A stretch of DNA of 64,000 bases from Ferrithrix thermotolerans DSM 19514 (GCF_900128965.1 NZ_FQUL01000005.1:25099-89098), one strand, 5' to 3'. Numbered from the stretch's first letter, positions 8,005 through 17,001 are shown. Notes: generated by a model from the sequence alone, not told the origin. A program made the numbers and translations.

Positions 8005-9555
8005 TTAGGAAGCTGCGTGCATAGGTATGTATAGACCGGCCATGATCACGGTAAGGAGGATCGTTACCGTGATCAGGTAAGCGCTTGCGAGCGTCTTTTT
8101 GGTGCTGTCGACCGGTTCAAAGTCTCGATTGGCGATCTTGTAAGCCGAGTAAAGCGAGCCGATTCCCCCAACTATTACAACAGCGATCTGAACCATCACG
8201 ATCTCAGGGTTAGTGAGGAGATGGAGGTTGTACAGCGAGTTTGCGCGTCCACCAAAGGGATAGATAATGGAAGGTATCAGTCGAGGTGAGTGTTTGAAGA
8301 ACTTTGGTAGTTGTCTCGCGAAGTAATCGGTTGCGACGACGGGAATCAAGGCATACACTCCTGGTACGAACCAGTTTCTAAACGATGAGGCTTTGGTCAA
8401 AAAGGTTCTTTTGCTAAAGGGGGATTGATGAACCTTGAGCGGAACGAGCTTGGAACCCAAGCCAAGGAGACCGGCGATCCCAAGAGCGAAGATGCCGATA
8501 AACCCAAAGTAGTCGACTGGATTTGGGTAGTGCGGAAAATATGTGTGAGCGTTTAGCCAGTTGTCGAGCGTGTTATACCAACTTAAGGCGTTGATCTGCT
8601 GGTAAAGTACCAATCCCATAAGTATTGCGACAACCCAGGAGATGTCGGCTCGTCTGCGAGAAGGAGCGACGACGCTAGTAAGGGGCTTTTGTGCAAACAG
8701 TCCTACATTGTCGCTAGGACATGCCTTGTAACACTCTGAACAGAGTCCGCAGTACAGGTTCGAGTCAGCACTGCCTGGCCAGGTATACCAAGGACAACCG
8801 TACCCCGCCTCTCCGCCTCTCATGCAGTCCTTGGTGTTGCAGGATAGGCACTTATCGCGGTCTTTAGTTCGAAAACCGGCTGCCGATCCAACGGCTCCCA
8901 AGGTTCCTATCACTGAGCTGAGCGGACAAAGGTAGCGACAGAAGGTGCGACGCTCGAATACTAAGAAGCTAAGGAGAGCCGCAGTTACGATCCCAATTAC
9001 CATAAATGACGTGTCACGTGGCGTTCCAGGACCGGCTATGTTGAAGAACTCTTCGATGTAGGTGAGGAGCACGAACGTGGCTGCTGAGGATAGAAGTCCG
9101 TAGGTGGCTAGCTTTTGTGGATAGTGAAGCTGCAGCCCCATTGAACCCTGAAGCCTTTTCCATAGAGTGCGCCTTTGGATCCACTCTGCGAAACCTCCAA
9201 ATGGGCACATCGCACACCAAGCTCGACCGATGACTGCGATTAGAACAAAGACTATGCAAAACCATACGTACCAGGTGATCGCAGTTGCGAAGTTCAATCC
9301 GGGTACAACCGTGCCAGCGATACCGGAGACTATTACAAGCCAAAATATGATCTGATTTGGCAGGATCAACAAGAACTGATACTTTCTGTCATGCAGTATC
9401 TTCGACGCAAGTGCGTTCTTGGAGACCTCCTTCTTTGGATCTGTGGCACTGAAATGCTCCTTGACGCCGCTTTTTTGCGGAGCTCTCAGTCTTATCGCCG
9501 CTGATACAGGGTCATCTAAGGTAAAGTTGCTTTGATCGCCTTGGGTGGTTGTCAT
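8005..9555 (-). CDS. Membrane polyferredoxin, NapH/NosR/CcoG-like
   Basis: A 516-residue inner-membrane protein with about ten hydrophobic segments. The first half carries the family signature of paired CxxCP and CxxxCP motifs at membrane borders: Cys114/Cys117 (WCAMCPFGG) and Cys206/Cys210 (FCRYLCPLSS). Two [4Fe-4S]-type clusters follow: Cys236, 239, 244, 254 and Cys269, 272, 275, 279. NapH and NosR pass quinol or NAD(P)H electrons to periplasmic reductases. The C-terminal half has further membrane helices I do not recognise. I start at the second ATG (9555) because AAAGGAGGGG lies right before it; the upstream ATG at 9570 would put that site inside the gene. No nos, nap or cco gene is in the window, so the electron acceptor is unknown. 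Confidence 0.82.
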   Translation of the reverse strand: MTTTQGDQSNFTLDDPVSAAIRLRAPQKSGVKEHFSATDPKKEVSKNALASKILHDRKYQFLLILPNQIIFWLVIVSGIAGTVVPGLNFATAITWYVWFCIVFVLIAVIGRAWCAMCPFGGFAEWIQRRTLWKRLQGSMGLQLHYPQKLATYGLLSSAATFVLLTYIEEFFNIAGPGTPRDTSFMVIGIVTAALLSFLVFERRTFCRYLCPLSSVIGTLGAVGSAAGFRTKDRDKCLSCNTKDCMRGGEAGYGCPWYTWPGSADSNLYCGLCSECYKACPSDNVGLFAQKPLTSVVAPSRRRADISWVVAILMGLVLYQQINALSWYNTLDNWLNAHTYFPHYPNPVDYFGFIGIFALGIAGLLGLGSKLVPLKVHQSPFSKRTFLTKASSFRNWFVPGVYALIPVVATDYFARQLPKFFKHSPRLIPSIIYPFGGRANSLYNLHLLTNPEIVMVQIAVVIVGGIGSLYSAYKIANRDFEPVDSTKKTLASAYLITVTILLTVIMAGLYIPMHAAS

Positions 9556-9582
9556 GACCCCTCCTTTCATCTGTCACTTCGG

Positions 9583-9621
9583 GTACCTTCGGTACGTTAA
9601 CCAAACTACTAAAGGTGTAGT
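9583..9621. promoter_or_regulatory. Two palindromes, candidate Rrf2 operators
   Basis: The 162-base gap between the polyferredoxin operon and the rrf2 gene holds a perfect 5-3-5 palindrome (GTACC-TTC-GGTAC, 9583-9595). A 5-7-5 palindrome follows (ACTAC-N7-GTAGT, 9605-9621), with centres 24 bases apart. Rrf2 regulators bind such dyads as dimers. Which one, if either, is used cannot be decided from one genome. Confidence 0.35.
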
Positions 9622-9717
9622 ATGACGCTTAACGTTTAGAACTTCAACCTATTTAGATGCTGAATTGACTTATAGTGGTAAAAAGGGTCTAAAGTCCTTA
9701 TCAGGAAGGATTGGTCG

Positions 9718-10236
9718 GTGAACGTATCTCTATCGAAGCGTGGTGACTACGTACTAAGAGCCGCGATAGCTCTCGCCAAGGCGCACAGTAAAGGTCAAGC
9801 GAGAAAACTGCGTGAGATCGTAGATGAGATGGGCGTCCCAGCGACCTTTGCCCCACAGGTGCTATCGGATCTTGTACGTGTCAATCTGGTAACTTCAAAG
9901 GCGGGAAAAAACGGAGGTTTTCGCCTTGTACGCTCTCCCGATTCGATTAGCTTGTTACAGGTTATCGAGGCGGGCGAGGGACCCTTGCACTCAGACTACT
10001 GTGCATTGGGGGAAGGGCCGTGTCACTGGAGTTCCCTGTGTCCTTTGCACGACTACTGGTCCAAGGCGATTAGCCAGATGAAGCTTGAGCTCAACAAGGT
10101 ATCTTTGGCTCAGGTCTCTTCATGTGACGTTGCTCTAGAGGAGGGCAGGGTGGTTGTGCCGAAGGACTCTCATCGGCTGCGCAATAAAGGGGATTTTGCT
10201 CACGGCATTACGTTAGATGTCGACGGTGGACGGTGA
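9718..10236 (+). CDS. Rrf2-family Fe-S transcriptional regulator
   Basis: A 172-residue winged-helix repressor of the Rrf2 family. The start MNVSLSKRGDYVLRAAIALA and the wing KAGKNGGFRLVRSP are typical. Three cysteines, Cys95, Cys102 and Cys108 (C-x6-C-x5-C), lie where IscR and NsrR bind an Fe-S cluster, so it probably senses Fe-S status, nitric oxide or redox state. The first gap is one residue longer than in classic NsrR/IscR. The GTG start has AGGAAGGA upstream. It is divergent from the polyferredoxin-flavoprotein operon, which it most likely controls. A distinct name (NsrR, IscR, RsrR) is not justified. Confidence 0.88.
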   Translation: MNVSLSKRGDYVLRAAIALAKAHSKGQARKLREIVDEMGVPATFAPQVLSDLVRVNLVTSKAGKNGGFRLVRSPDSISLLQVIEAGEGPLHSDYCALGEGPCHWSSLCPLHDYWSKAISQMKLELNKVSLAQVSSCDVALEEGRVVVPKDSHRLRNKGDFAHGITLDVDGGR

Positions 10237-10256
10237 TAGTTAGGGTCGGTTTGATG

Positions 10257-10940
10257 CTACGACTTTAGCCAGCGAGACTGACCAAAACGATAACCGACGG
10301 AGCGTACCGTCTCAATCAACTGCTCATGCCTCTCACCCATCTTTGCTCGAAGTCTCCTGACGTGAACATCTACGGTTCGGGCGCCTCCGTAGTACTCATA
10401 CCCCCAAACCCTAGATAGCAGGGTCTCTCGTGAGAACACCTTGCCAGGATGGCAAGCAAGGAATTTGAGCAACTCGTACTCCATGAACGTCAGGTCCAGA
10501 GGGCGACCATCTAGTGCAGCTTGGTAGGTCTCAAGGTTGAGAGCCAGTGGCCCGTACTCGACGATCTTGGGAGAAAGTCCGCGTCCGGTTCTGAATAAAA
10601 GTCGTCGAATTCTTGCGTCGAACTCAGCTGTATCTATGGGGGATAGACAGAAATCATCAAAGACGTCCTCCCTGAGATCGAGTTTGGACAGCTCCTTTTG
10701 ATCAAGAACCAAGAGAACTGGACGCACCGGTATATCCCGTTTTCTAAGAGAGCGAGCAAAGTTAAATGTGTCGTCTACGCCTTGATTCGTGCAAAGAATT
10801 GCACCGGCCCAACCGTCATCTGGCTCTAGCTTTAGGGCTGCAGAGGGATTTCCGACCGTCTTGATGCTGTATCCGAGGGAGTCGAGGAGACGTATGACCT
10901 CTTCCGGTGGAGACTCTGGGAAGAGAAGTAACGTGTTCAT
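10257..10940 (-). CDS. glnR: GlnR-type OmpR-family nitrogen regulator
   Basis: A 227-residue response-regulator-like protein: an atypical receiver (about residues 1-115) and an OmpR/PhoB winged helix (about 125-222, with EYELLKFLACHPGKVFSRETLL and VDVHVRRLRAKMG). The site of the usual phospho-aspartate reads ILCTNQ, with Cys50 in place of Asp, as expected for orphan GlnR proteins that work without phosphorylation. The WGYEYYGGARTVDVHVRR stretch closely matches actinobacterial GlnR. In actinobacteria GlnR activates glnA, amtB and nitrate genes under nitrogen limitation. Its ATG follows the stop of the upstream glutamine synthetase gene directly, so it is the second gene of a glnA-glnR operon. 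Confidence 0.82.
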   Translation of the reverse strand: MNTLLLFPESPPEEVIRLLDSLGYSIKTVGNPSAALKLEPDDGWAGAILCTNQGVDDTFNFARSLRKRDIPVRPVLLVLDQKELSKLDLREDVFDDFCLSPIDTAEFDARIRRLLFRTGRGLSPKIVEYGPLALNLETYQAALDGRPLDLTFMEYELLKFLACHPGKVFSRETLLSRVWGYEYYGGARTVDVHVRRLRAKMGERHEQLIETVRSVGYRFGQSRWLKS

Positions 10941-12278
10941 CTAAAGGGCTCTCAGATAGCGATCCAGTTCAAACTTAGAGACGTGGGTCTTGTATCTTCC
11001 CCACTCATCTCTTTTATTCCTAATGAACCACTCAAAGACGTGTTCACCTAATACCTGCGCTACTAGTTCAGAGCGTTCCATCTCCTGTATGGCCTCGTCT
11101 AGATTCCCTGGGAGTGACCTGATCCCAAGTTTTGCTAGTTCTCTTGGCGTAAGCTCGAACAGATTCTCGTTGGTTTCAGGTGGAAGCGAGTAACCCTCCT
11201 CAATTCCTTTCAGTCCGGCCCCGAGTACGACAGCAAAGGCTAGATAGGGGTTACAGGCCGGGTCGGGAGATCTGTACTCAAAGCGAGCGGAGTCCGGGTT
11301 GTGCCGTTTTGAGACCGGCACCCTGACGAGTGCGGATCGGTTGTTGCGTGCCCACGATACGTATACTGGGGCCTCGTACCCTACGACGAGCCGCTTGTAG
11401 GAGTTTACCCACTGGTTTGTGATTGCGGTTATTTCACATGCGTGGTGCAGTACTCCGGCGATGAATTTAGAAGCTGTATCAGATAGCTCCTCGGGAGCCT
11501 CTGGGTTGAAAAAGGCGTTTGTCTCCCCTTTGAAGAGTGAGAAGTGTGTATGCATTCCTGAACCTTGTACCCCTTCGAGAGGCTTTGGCATAAAGCTTGC
11601 AAAGACCCTGCGTTGTGCAGCGATCTGCTTGATGATAAGGCGAGCGGTGAGAATATTGTCTGCCATGGTGAGTGCGTCTGTGTAGCGAAGATCTATCTCA
11701 TGTTGAGAGGGAGAGTCTTCGTGTTGCGCATACTCGACTGGAATTCCCATCTCCTCAAGAGCAAGAACCGTATCCCTGCGTATCGAGGTTGGAAAGTCAG
11801 AGAGGGTAAGTTCAAAGTAGGAGCCTTGATCGAGTGGGGTTGGCCTATCCTTTAGATCTTCTTGGGAGAAGTAGAAGTACTCAAGTTCGGGAGCTGCGAA
11901 GAAGGAGTAGCCAACGGCTTTTGCACTTTCTAGCGATCTCCGCAGTACGTTCCTAGGACAGCCTTCAAATGCGGTTCCGTCAAGGTTGGAGATGTCACAG
12001 AGCATACGTGCGACACCCTCCTCGTTTGGGATGGTGGTGAAGGTTGTAGGGTCGGGTCTTGCAATTACGTCACTCTCTTGAACCCTTGAGAAACCATCTA
12101 TGGCAGAACCGTCGAAGGTCATGCCGTCGTGAAGAGCGTCTTCTAGCTCAGCGGGTGTGATCTGAAACGACTTTGGGATGCCTAACACATCGGAGAACCA
12201 AAGCTGTATGAACTTAACTCCTCGCTCCTCTACGGATCGTAGTACGTAGTCGAATTGGGAGTCACGACTCTCAGTCAC
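10941..12278 (-). CDS. glnA: Glutamine synthetase, GSI-alpha type
   Basis: A 445-residue type I glutamine synthetase that joins glutamate and ammonia to glutamine with ATP. Recognisable blocks are VKFIQLWFSDVLGIPKSF, MTFDGSAIDGF, EYAQHEDSPSQHEIDLRY, GSGMHTHFSLF, NSYKRLVVGYEAPVYVSWA and the C-terminal segment with SARFEYRSPD. Its length, and the NLFELTPREL segment without a tyrosine at the adenylylation site, place it in the shorter GSI-alpha group, which is not adenylylated. The start is GTG with GAGAGGTG upstream. It shares a 193-base divergent promoter region with the second glutamine synthetase gene and is followed without a gap by glnR. Confidence 0.93.
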   Translation of the reverse strand: MTESRDSQFDYVLRSVEERGVKFIQLWFSDVLGIPKSFQITPAELEDALHDGMTFDGSAIDGFSRVQESDVIARPDPTTFTTIPNEEGVARMLCDISNLDGTAFEGCPRNVLRRSLESAKAVGYSFFAAPELEYFYFSQEDLKDRPTPLDQGSYFELTLSDFPTSIRRDTVLALEEMGIPVEYAQHEDSPSQHEIDLRYTDALTMADNILTARLIIKQIAAQRRVFASFMPKPLEGVQGSGMHTHFSLFKGETNAFFNPEAPEELSDTASKFIAGVLHHACEITAITNQWVNSYKRLVVGYEAPVYVSWARNNRSALVRVPVSKRHNPDSARFEYRSPDPACNPYLAFAVVLGAGLKGIEEGYSLPPETNENLFELTPRELAKLGIRSLPGNLDEAIQEMERSELVAQVLGEHVFEWFIRNKRDEWGRYKTHVSKFELDRYLRAL

Positions 12279-12359
12279 CTTGGGTCACACCTCTCATCAC
12301 TGCGCATCCAATTGCGGTTCTCTAAACACTACCGTCCTGTTTTGTGGTTTTAGTGACAG

Positions 12360-12386
12360 TTAACGGAGCGTTTACAGAAGCGTGCC
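12360..12386. promoter_or_regulatory. Candidate GlnR box
   Basis: TTAAC (12360-12364), TTTAC (12371-12375) and GTGCC (12382-12386) are spaced 11 bases apart. This is the half-site spacing of actinobacterial GlnR boxes (GTnAC-n6-GaAAC repeats). It lies midway between the two divergent glnA genes. The match to consensus is imperfect. Confidence 0.35.
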
Positions 12387-12471
12387 CAGCGTCATTACGA
12401 GTCTTTGTAGCCTTGATCTTATGTAAATCGGAGTGATCGTGCATTAGGTTGAAATTTTCTAAGGGAGGACC

Positions 12472-13896
12472 ATGAAGCCTAGAACTACAACTGAAGTACT
12501 TCGTTTGGCAAAGGACGAAGGTGTTGAGATAGTTGACCTGCGTTTTTGTGATATGCCAGGAATGATGCAGCACTTCTCGGTTCCGGTATCTCAACTTACC
12601 GAAAAGTCCTTTAGCGAGGGCTTCGGATTTGATGGCTCTTCGATTAGGGGGTTCAAGGCCATCAATGAGTCCGACATGTTGCTTGTGCCTGACCCTTCTA
12701 CTGCAGTTATCGACCCATTTCGAAGGCATAAGACCTTGAATCTTAACTGCTTCATATACGACCCTCTGACTCTTGAACCCTATGGAAGGGATCCAAGATA
12801 CATAGCCAAAAAGGCTGAGGAGTACCTTCGAACTACCGGTGTCGCCGACACCGCCTATTTCGGTCCGGAGGCGGAGTTCTTCATATTCGACGATGTGAAG
12901 TACCATCAGGACATGCATTCGGCCAGCTACTTTGTCGACTCCATCGAAGGTATATGGAACTCTAACAAAGCCTCAGAACCCAACTTAGGGTATAAGCCCA
13001 GGGTCAAAGAGGGATACTTCCCAGTGCCACCTTCAGATAAGTTCCAGGATCTGAGGTCGGAGATGATCCTTGTTATGCAGTCGTTAGGAATCGAGATAGA
13101 GGTTCAGCATCACGAGGTCGCCACGGCGGGTCAGGCCGAGATCGATATGCGTTTTGACACTCTCTTGCGCATGGCAGACAAGGTGATGTTATACAAATAC
13201 GTTGTCAAGTCCGTTGCTTATGCGGCTGGACACACAGCGACTTTTATGCCCAAACCGCTATTTGAAGATAATGGTTCTGGAATGCATACCCATATGTCAC
13301 TCTGGAACGGCTCGAATCCGCTGTTTTACGAGAGTGGCAAGTACGCAAACCTCTCGGACGTTGCGCGCTGGTACATAGGCGGTATCTTGAAACACGGTCC
13401 GTCTATTTTGGCCTTTGGAGCGCCAACCACAAACTCCTACAAACGACTTGTTCCCGGTTATGAGGCTCCCGTAAACTTAGTCTATTCGCAGAGAAATCGC
13501 TCAGCGGCTTGTCGGATACCCACGTACTCCTCTGCGCCTTCTGCGACCAGAGTGGAGTTCAGGTGTCCAGACGCGTCTTCTAATCCGTACTTGGCTTTTT
13601 CTGCTATGTTGATGGCTGGCATAGACGGAATCAAGAACCGTATTGAGCCTCCTGACCCCGTTGACGTGGATCTTTTCAGCCTGTCTCCAGCTGAGCTGGC
13701 AAAGATTCCTCAGGTCCCATCGTCTTTAGAGGAGGCACTAAACGCTTTGGAGGAGGATACCGACTATCTGCTTGAGGGTCAGGTGTTTACACAGGATCTA
13801 ATAGAGGAGTGGATTAGCTACAAGCGGGAGCATGAAGTGGATGCTATACGACTTAGGCCACATCCATATGAGTTCCATCTTTACTACGATATCTAG
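12472..13896 (+). CDS. glnA: Glutamine synthetase, GSI-beta-like
   Basis: A 474-residue dodecameric-type glutamine synthetase, the likely main enzyme. The N-terminal domain ([18 protein letters not shown]), [11 protein letters not shown] with the extra GSI-beta insertion, [55 protein letters not shown] and [10 protein letters not shown] are all present. The C-terminus [13 protein letters not shown] is that of the beta group. In that group a tyrosine in the motif DLYELPPEE is adenylylated to switch the enzyme off; here the motif reads DLFSLSPAE, with Phe402 (13675-13677) at that place. The start has AAGGGAGGA before the ATG. A hairpin terminator follows. GlnR is the probable regulator through the shared divergent region. 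Confidence 0.95.
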   Translation: MKPRTTTEVLRLAKDEGVEIVDLRFCDMPGMMQHFSVPVSQLTEKSFSEGFGFDGSSIRGFKAINESDMLLVPDPSTAVIDPFRRHKTLNLNCFIYDPLTLEPYGRDPRYIAKKAEEYLRTTGVADTAYFGPEAEFFIFDDVKYHQDMHSASYFVDSIEGIWNSNKASEPNLGYKPRVKEGYFPVPPSDKFQDLRSEMILVMQSLGIEIEVQHHEVATAGQAEIDMRFDTLLRMADKVMLYKYVVKSVAYAAGHTATFMPKPLFEDNGSGMHTHMSLWNGSNPLFYESGKYANLSDVARWYIGGILKHGPSILAFGAPTTNSYKRLVPGYEAPVNLVYSQRNRSAACRIPTYSSAPSATRVEFRCPDASSNPYLAFSAMLMAGIDGIKNRIEPPDPVDVDLFSLSPAELAKIPQVPSSLEEALNALEEDTDYLLEGQVFTQDLIEEWISYKREHEVDAIRLRPHPYEFHLYYDI

Positions 13897-13926
13897 TAAA
13901 GACCAGTGAATTAGAAGGTTTTCTTC

Positions 13927-13963
13927 TTTAGGGAGTGTCTTTGCAATGAAGGCACTCCCTAAA
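13927..13963 (+). terminator. Hairpin terminator after glnA
   Basis: TTTAGGGAGTGTC (13927-13939) pairs with GGCACTCCCTAAA (13951-13963) through an 11-base loop; a weak TTATTGTT tract follows. It separates glnA from nadE. Confidence 0.65.
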
Positions 13964-14021
13964 TTATTGTTAGGTAGATACTGCTTAGCGTTTCGATTTT
14001 GCTCAGGAAGGTTAATTTTCT

Positions 14022-15842
14022 ATGCGCGTGCTCAGGTTAGGTATGGCACAACTCAACTTCGAAGTGGGCGCAATCGATGCCAACCTGTCCAAGATCGAAC
14101 GCGCTTTGGCTGAGGCGAAGAGGCTCAACTCTGAGCTAGTTATATTTCCAGAGCTTTCTCTTACGGGTTATCCTCCCGAAGACCTGGTGCTAAAGCCCAG
14201 ATTCGTTCAGGCAAACTTGGACGCACTGGCTGCGGTCACCGCCATGACGAAAGATATTGCAGTAGTAGTTGGGTTTGTAGATCGCTCCGATGACCTCTAC
14301 AACGCAGCGGCGTTTATCAGTGACGCAAAGATCCAGGGTGTGTTCCACAAACAGATCCTTCCTAACTACGGAGTCTTCGACGAACTTCGATACTTTAGGC
14401 CAGGTCGGAAGGAGCCTGAGGTCATTCTCTATGGGGATGTGAGAATCGGTGTAACTATCTGTGAAGATATCTGGTCTCCTTACGGTCCTATGGCTGCATA
14501 CAGTTCCGGCCAGGTAGATGTTGTCGTAAACATCAACGCATCTCCCTTTGCCCAAGGAAAGCAGTTGCAACGAGAAAAGATGCTATCCACCAGGGCAGCG
14601 GACGGATCACTCTCGATAGCCTACGTCAACATGGTAGGAGGACAGGACGAACTTGTCTTTGACGGATCGTCTGTTGTGTACAACCACTTTGGAGAACTCA
14701 TAGGCTCCTGCGGCAGGTTCTCTGAGGAGGTGACGAGCTTCGACCTTTTTCTTCCGGAAAGATTTAGAAAAAGGCTGGTAGATCCGCGCGGAAACTACCG
14801 ATTTGAACAGTGCAGACTAAATGAGATCAGAGTGCGTCGAACGGTATCACCGGTCAGCGATCCTCATTTAGATTCATACCATCTGTACGACCAAAAACGA
14901 CATGTCATTAGACCACTCATATACCATGGACAGGTAAGTCAGGACTCTGAGAGAGGGTACCTTGCGTCGTTGCCATCCAAAGTTGATCTGGGCTATTTTG
15001 ATGCCTCTGAGTCCTATCCGGCGATAGTGCTTGGGACTCGTGATTATGTAGAGAAAAACGGTTTTGAATCGGTGATGGTAGGTTTATCCGGCGGTGTTGA
15101 CTCTGCATTGGTGCTAACAGTGGCCGTCGATGCCCTTGGAGCAAGCCGTGTCAAGGCTATCGGTATGCCTACTAGGTACTCCAGTACAGCTTCCGTAAGT
15201 GATGCGGTGGAGATATGCAAGAACCTTGGTACGGACTTTGAACTCGTATCGATCGACGATGTTTTTCAGAGCTATCTCGATCTATTGGCAAGCCATCTCG
15301 GGGAAAGTCCGGGAGGCATTACCGAAGAGAACCTGCAGTCACGGGTTCGAGGTACCCTGCTTATGGCCCTGTCCAACTATCAAGGAGCGCTGGTGTTGAC
15401 GACCGGCAACAAGTCTGAACTTGCGACGGGCTACTCCACTTTATACGGGGATACCGCAGGAGGATTCGCTGTAATCAAGGACGTTCCTAAGACGCACGTG
15501 TACGAACTTTGCAACTATCGAAATCAGCTGGCCGGGTACGACCTGATTCCTAAATCGATCTTGAATAAGCCCCCTTCTGCAGAACTTAGGCCAAACCAGC
15601 GAGACGATGATACGCTGCCGAGTTACGACATTTTGGATCCAATACTATTTAGGCTTATCGATCTCGATATGGCCAGGTCAGAGGTGATTGAGTTGGGGTA
15701 TGATCCCGAGACAGTTGAGAAGGTGGCTTCTTTGATCGATCGTTCAGAGTACAAACGTCGACAGGCTCCCCCTGGCGTCCGCCTAACAAACAAGGGATTT
15801 GGAAAAGACAGACGGTTCCCAATCACGAATGGCTTTCGTTAG
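14022..15842 (+). CDS. nadE: Glutamine-dependent NAD+ synthetase
   Basis: A 606-residue two-domain enzyme that makes NAD+ from deamido-NAD+, ATP and glutamine. The N-terminal nitrilase-type glutaminase has the full catalytic triad: Glu44 (FPELSLTGYPPEDL), Lys110 (FHKQILPNYGVFDE) and Cys147 (VTICEDIW). The C-terminal synthetase has the ATP pyrophosphatase loop GLSGGVDSAL and TTGNKSELATGYSTLYGD. The last third, with KPPSAELRPNQRDDDTLPSYD and YKRRQAPPGVRLTNKGFG, is typical. An AGGAAGG site lies about ten bases before the ATG. It stands alone between a glnA terminator and a sigma-factor gene; glutamine from the adjacent GlnA is its nitrogen donor. Confidence 0.95.
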   Translation: MRVLRLGMAQLNFEVGAIDANLSKIERALAEAKRLNSELVIFPELSLTGYPPEDLVLKPRFVQANLDALAAVTAMTKDIAVVVGFVDRSDDLYNAAAFISDAKIQGVFHKQILPNYGVFDELRYFRPGRKEPEVILYGDVRIGVTICEDIWSPYGPMAAYSSGQVDVVVNINASPFAQGKQLQREKMLSTRAADGSLSIAYVNMVGGQDELVFDGSSVVYNHFGELIGSCGRFSEEVTSFDLFLPERFRKRLVDPRGNYRFEQCRLNEIRVRRTVSPVSDPHLDSYHLYDQKRHVIRPLIYHGQVSQDSERGYLASLPSKVDLGYFDASESYPAIVLGTRDYVEKNGFESVMVGLSGGVDSALVLTVAVDALGASRVKAIGMPTRYSSTASVSDAVEICKNLGTDFELVSIDDVFQSYLDLLASHLGESPGGITEENLQSRVRGTLLMALSNYQGALVLTTGNKSELATGYSTLYGDTAGGFAVIKDVPKTHVYELCNYRNQLAGYDLIPKSILNKPPSAELRPNQRDDDTLPSYDILDPILFRLIDLDMARSEVIELGYDPETVEKVASLIDRSEYKRRQAPPGVRLTNKGFGKDRRFPITNGFR

Positions 15843-16062
15843 CTGTGTTATTTATAAGAGAGTCCTGTGAATTTATAAGCTCCGCTAACGAGGGTAAAGC
15901 TGACTATACAAAGATTTTTGATCTCCTTAGCGGTGAAGTATTTTTCTCGAAGGTACTCTGAAGGTATACCCGTAGTAAACATTCATATAACGAACAGTCG
16001 GTTAAAGAGGCACTCAATAGAGACTTGGCAACGTTGGTGGTTACTCAAGGAGAGGAAGACCC

Positions 16063-17001
16063 TTGGCCAAAGAGAGGCTTGATAGGGACGAAGAGGATCT
16101 TGTCCGTATCTATCTAAGTAATATAGGTGCGTATCCACTTCTTACAAAAGAGGATGAGGTACATCTAGCGCAAGACATCGAAGAAGGGCGTCGAGCAAAA
16201 AGGGAGTTACGCTCAAAGGACAAGTCGCTTGATCCAGCGACTGAGAAAGAGCTAAAGAGGCGTGTAAAGGCGGGTATTCGGGCCGAAGAGGCGTTTGTGC
16301 AGTCGAATCTGAGACTTGTGGTATCGATAGCCAAGAAATACCAGGCCTCTGGACTGCCTTTGTTGGATCTTATACAAGAAGGGAACCTAGGCCTGATACA
16401 TGCGGTCGAGAAGTTTGACTGGCGAAAGGGATTTAAGTTCTCGACCTATGCAACTTGGTGGATTAGACAGGCAATCACACGTGGAATAGCGAATACTGGT
16501 CGAACGATCAGGTTGCCTGTGCACGCGGGAGACACCTTGTCTCGTGTGCAAAAGGCGCAAGCGAGGCTCGAGTTCAAACTTGGCAGACCAGCGACGTTGG
16601 CTGAGTTAGGTAAAGAGGTTGAACTTCCTTACGACAAACTCATTGAGGCACTCAGGTTTCGGGGTGACCCTCTGTCGTTGTCTGAGCCCCTCAGGGAAGA
16701 CGGAGACGCAGAACTGGGTGATGTAGTTGAAGATCGTTCAGCGTCGTCCCCCTTTGACCATGCTGCAACGCAGCTTCTGCCAAATGAGATCGCTAAGCTA
16801 CTAGCGCCGTTGGACGAGCGAGAGCGTGAGATCTTGAAGCTAAGGTTTGGGCTGGATCGTGGAGAGCCAAGAACCCTAGAAGAGGTCGGGGAGTACTTCA
16901 ACCTTACGAGGGAGCGTATCCGTCAGATTGAAGCTCGTGCCATGTCAAAGCTGAGGCATCCTTCCTCCGACACAGGCGCACGTGACCTTCTTACGGTCTG
17001 A
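16063..17001 (+). CDS. Sigma-70 family RNA polymerase sigma factor (group 1/2)
   Basis: A 312-residue sigma factor with regions 1.2 to 4.2. DLVRIYLSNIGAYPLLTKEDEV is region 1.2; FVQSNLRLVVSIAKKYQASGLPLLDLIQEGNLGLIHAVEKFD is region 2 (given here only as landmark), with the -10 recognition helix KFSTYATWWIRQAITRGIA. Region 3 includes IRLPVHAGDTLSRV. Region 4.2 (TLEEVGEYFNLTRERIRQIE) reads the -35 element. There is no long acidic N-terminal region 1.1, so it resembles SigB/HrdD-like group 2 or a short primary sigma factor; I cannot say which from this window. The TTG start is chosen because AAGGAGAGG lies about seven bases before it and the next in-frame start would cut region 1.2. Confidence 0.9.
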   Translation: MAKERLDRDEEDLVRIYLSNIGAYPLLTKEDEVHLAQDIEEGRRAKRELRSKDKSLDPATEKELKRRVKAGIRAEEAFVQSNLRLVVSIAKKYQASGLPLLDLIQEGNLGLIHAVEKFDWRKGFKFSTYATWWIRQAITRGIANTGRTIRLPVHAGDTLSRVQKAQARLEFKLGRPATLAELGKEVELPYDKLIEALRFRGDPLSLSEPLREDGDAELGDVVEDRSASSPFDHAATQLLPNEIAKLLAPLDEREREILKLRFGLDRGEPRTLEEVGEYFNLTRERIRQIEARAMSKLRHPSSDTGARDLLTV

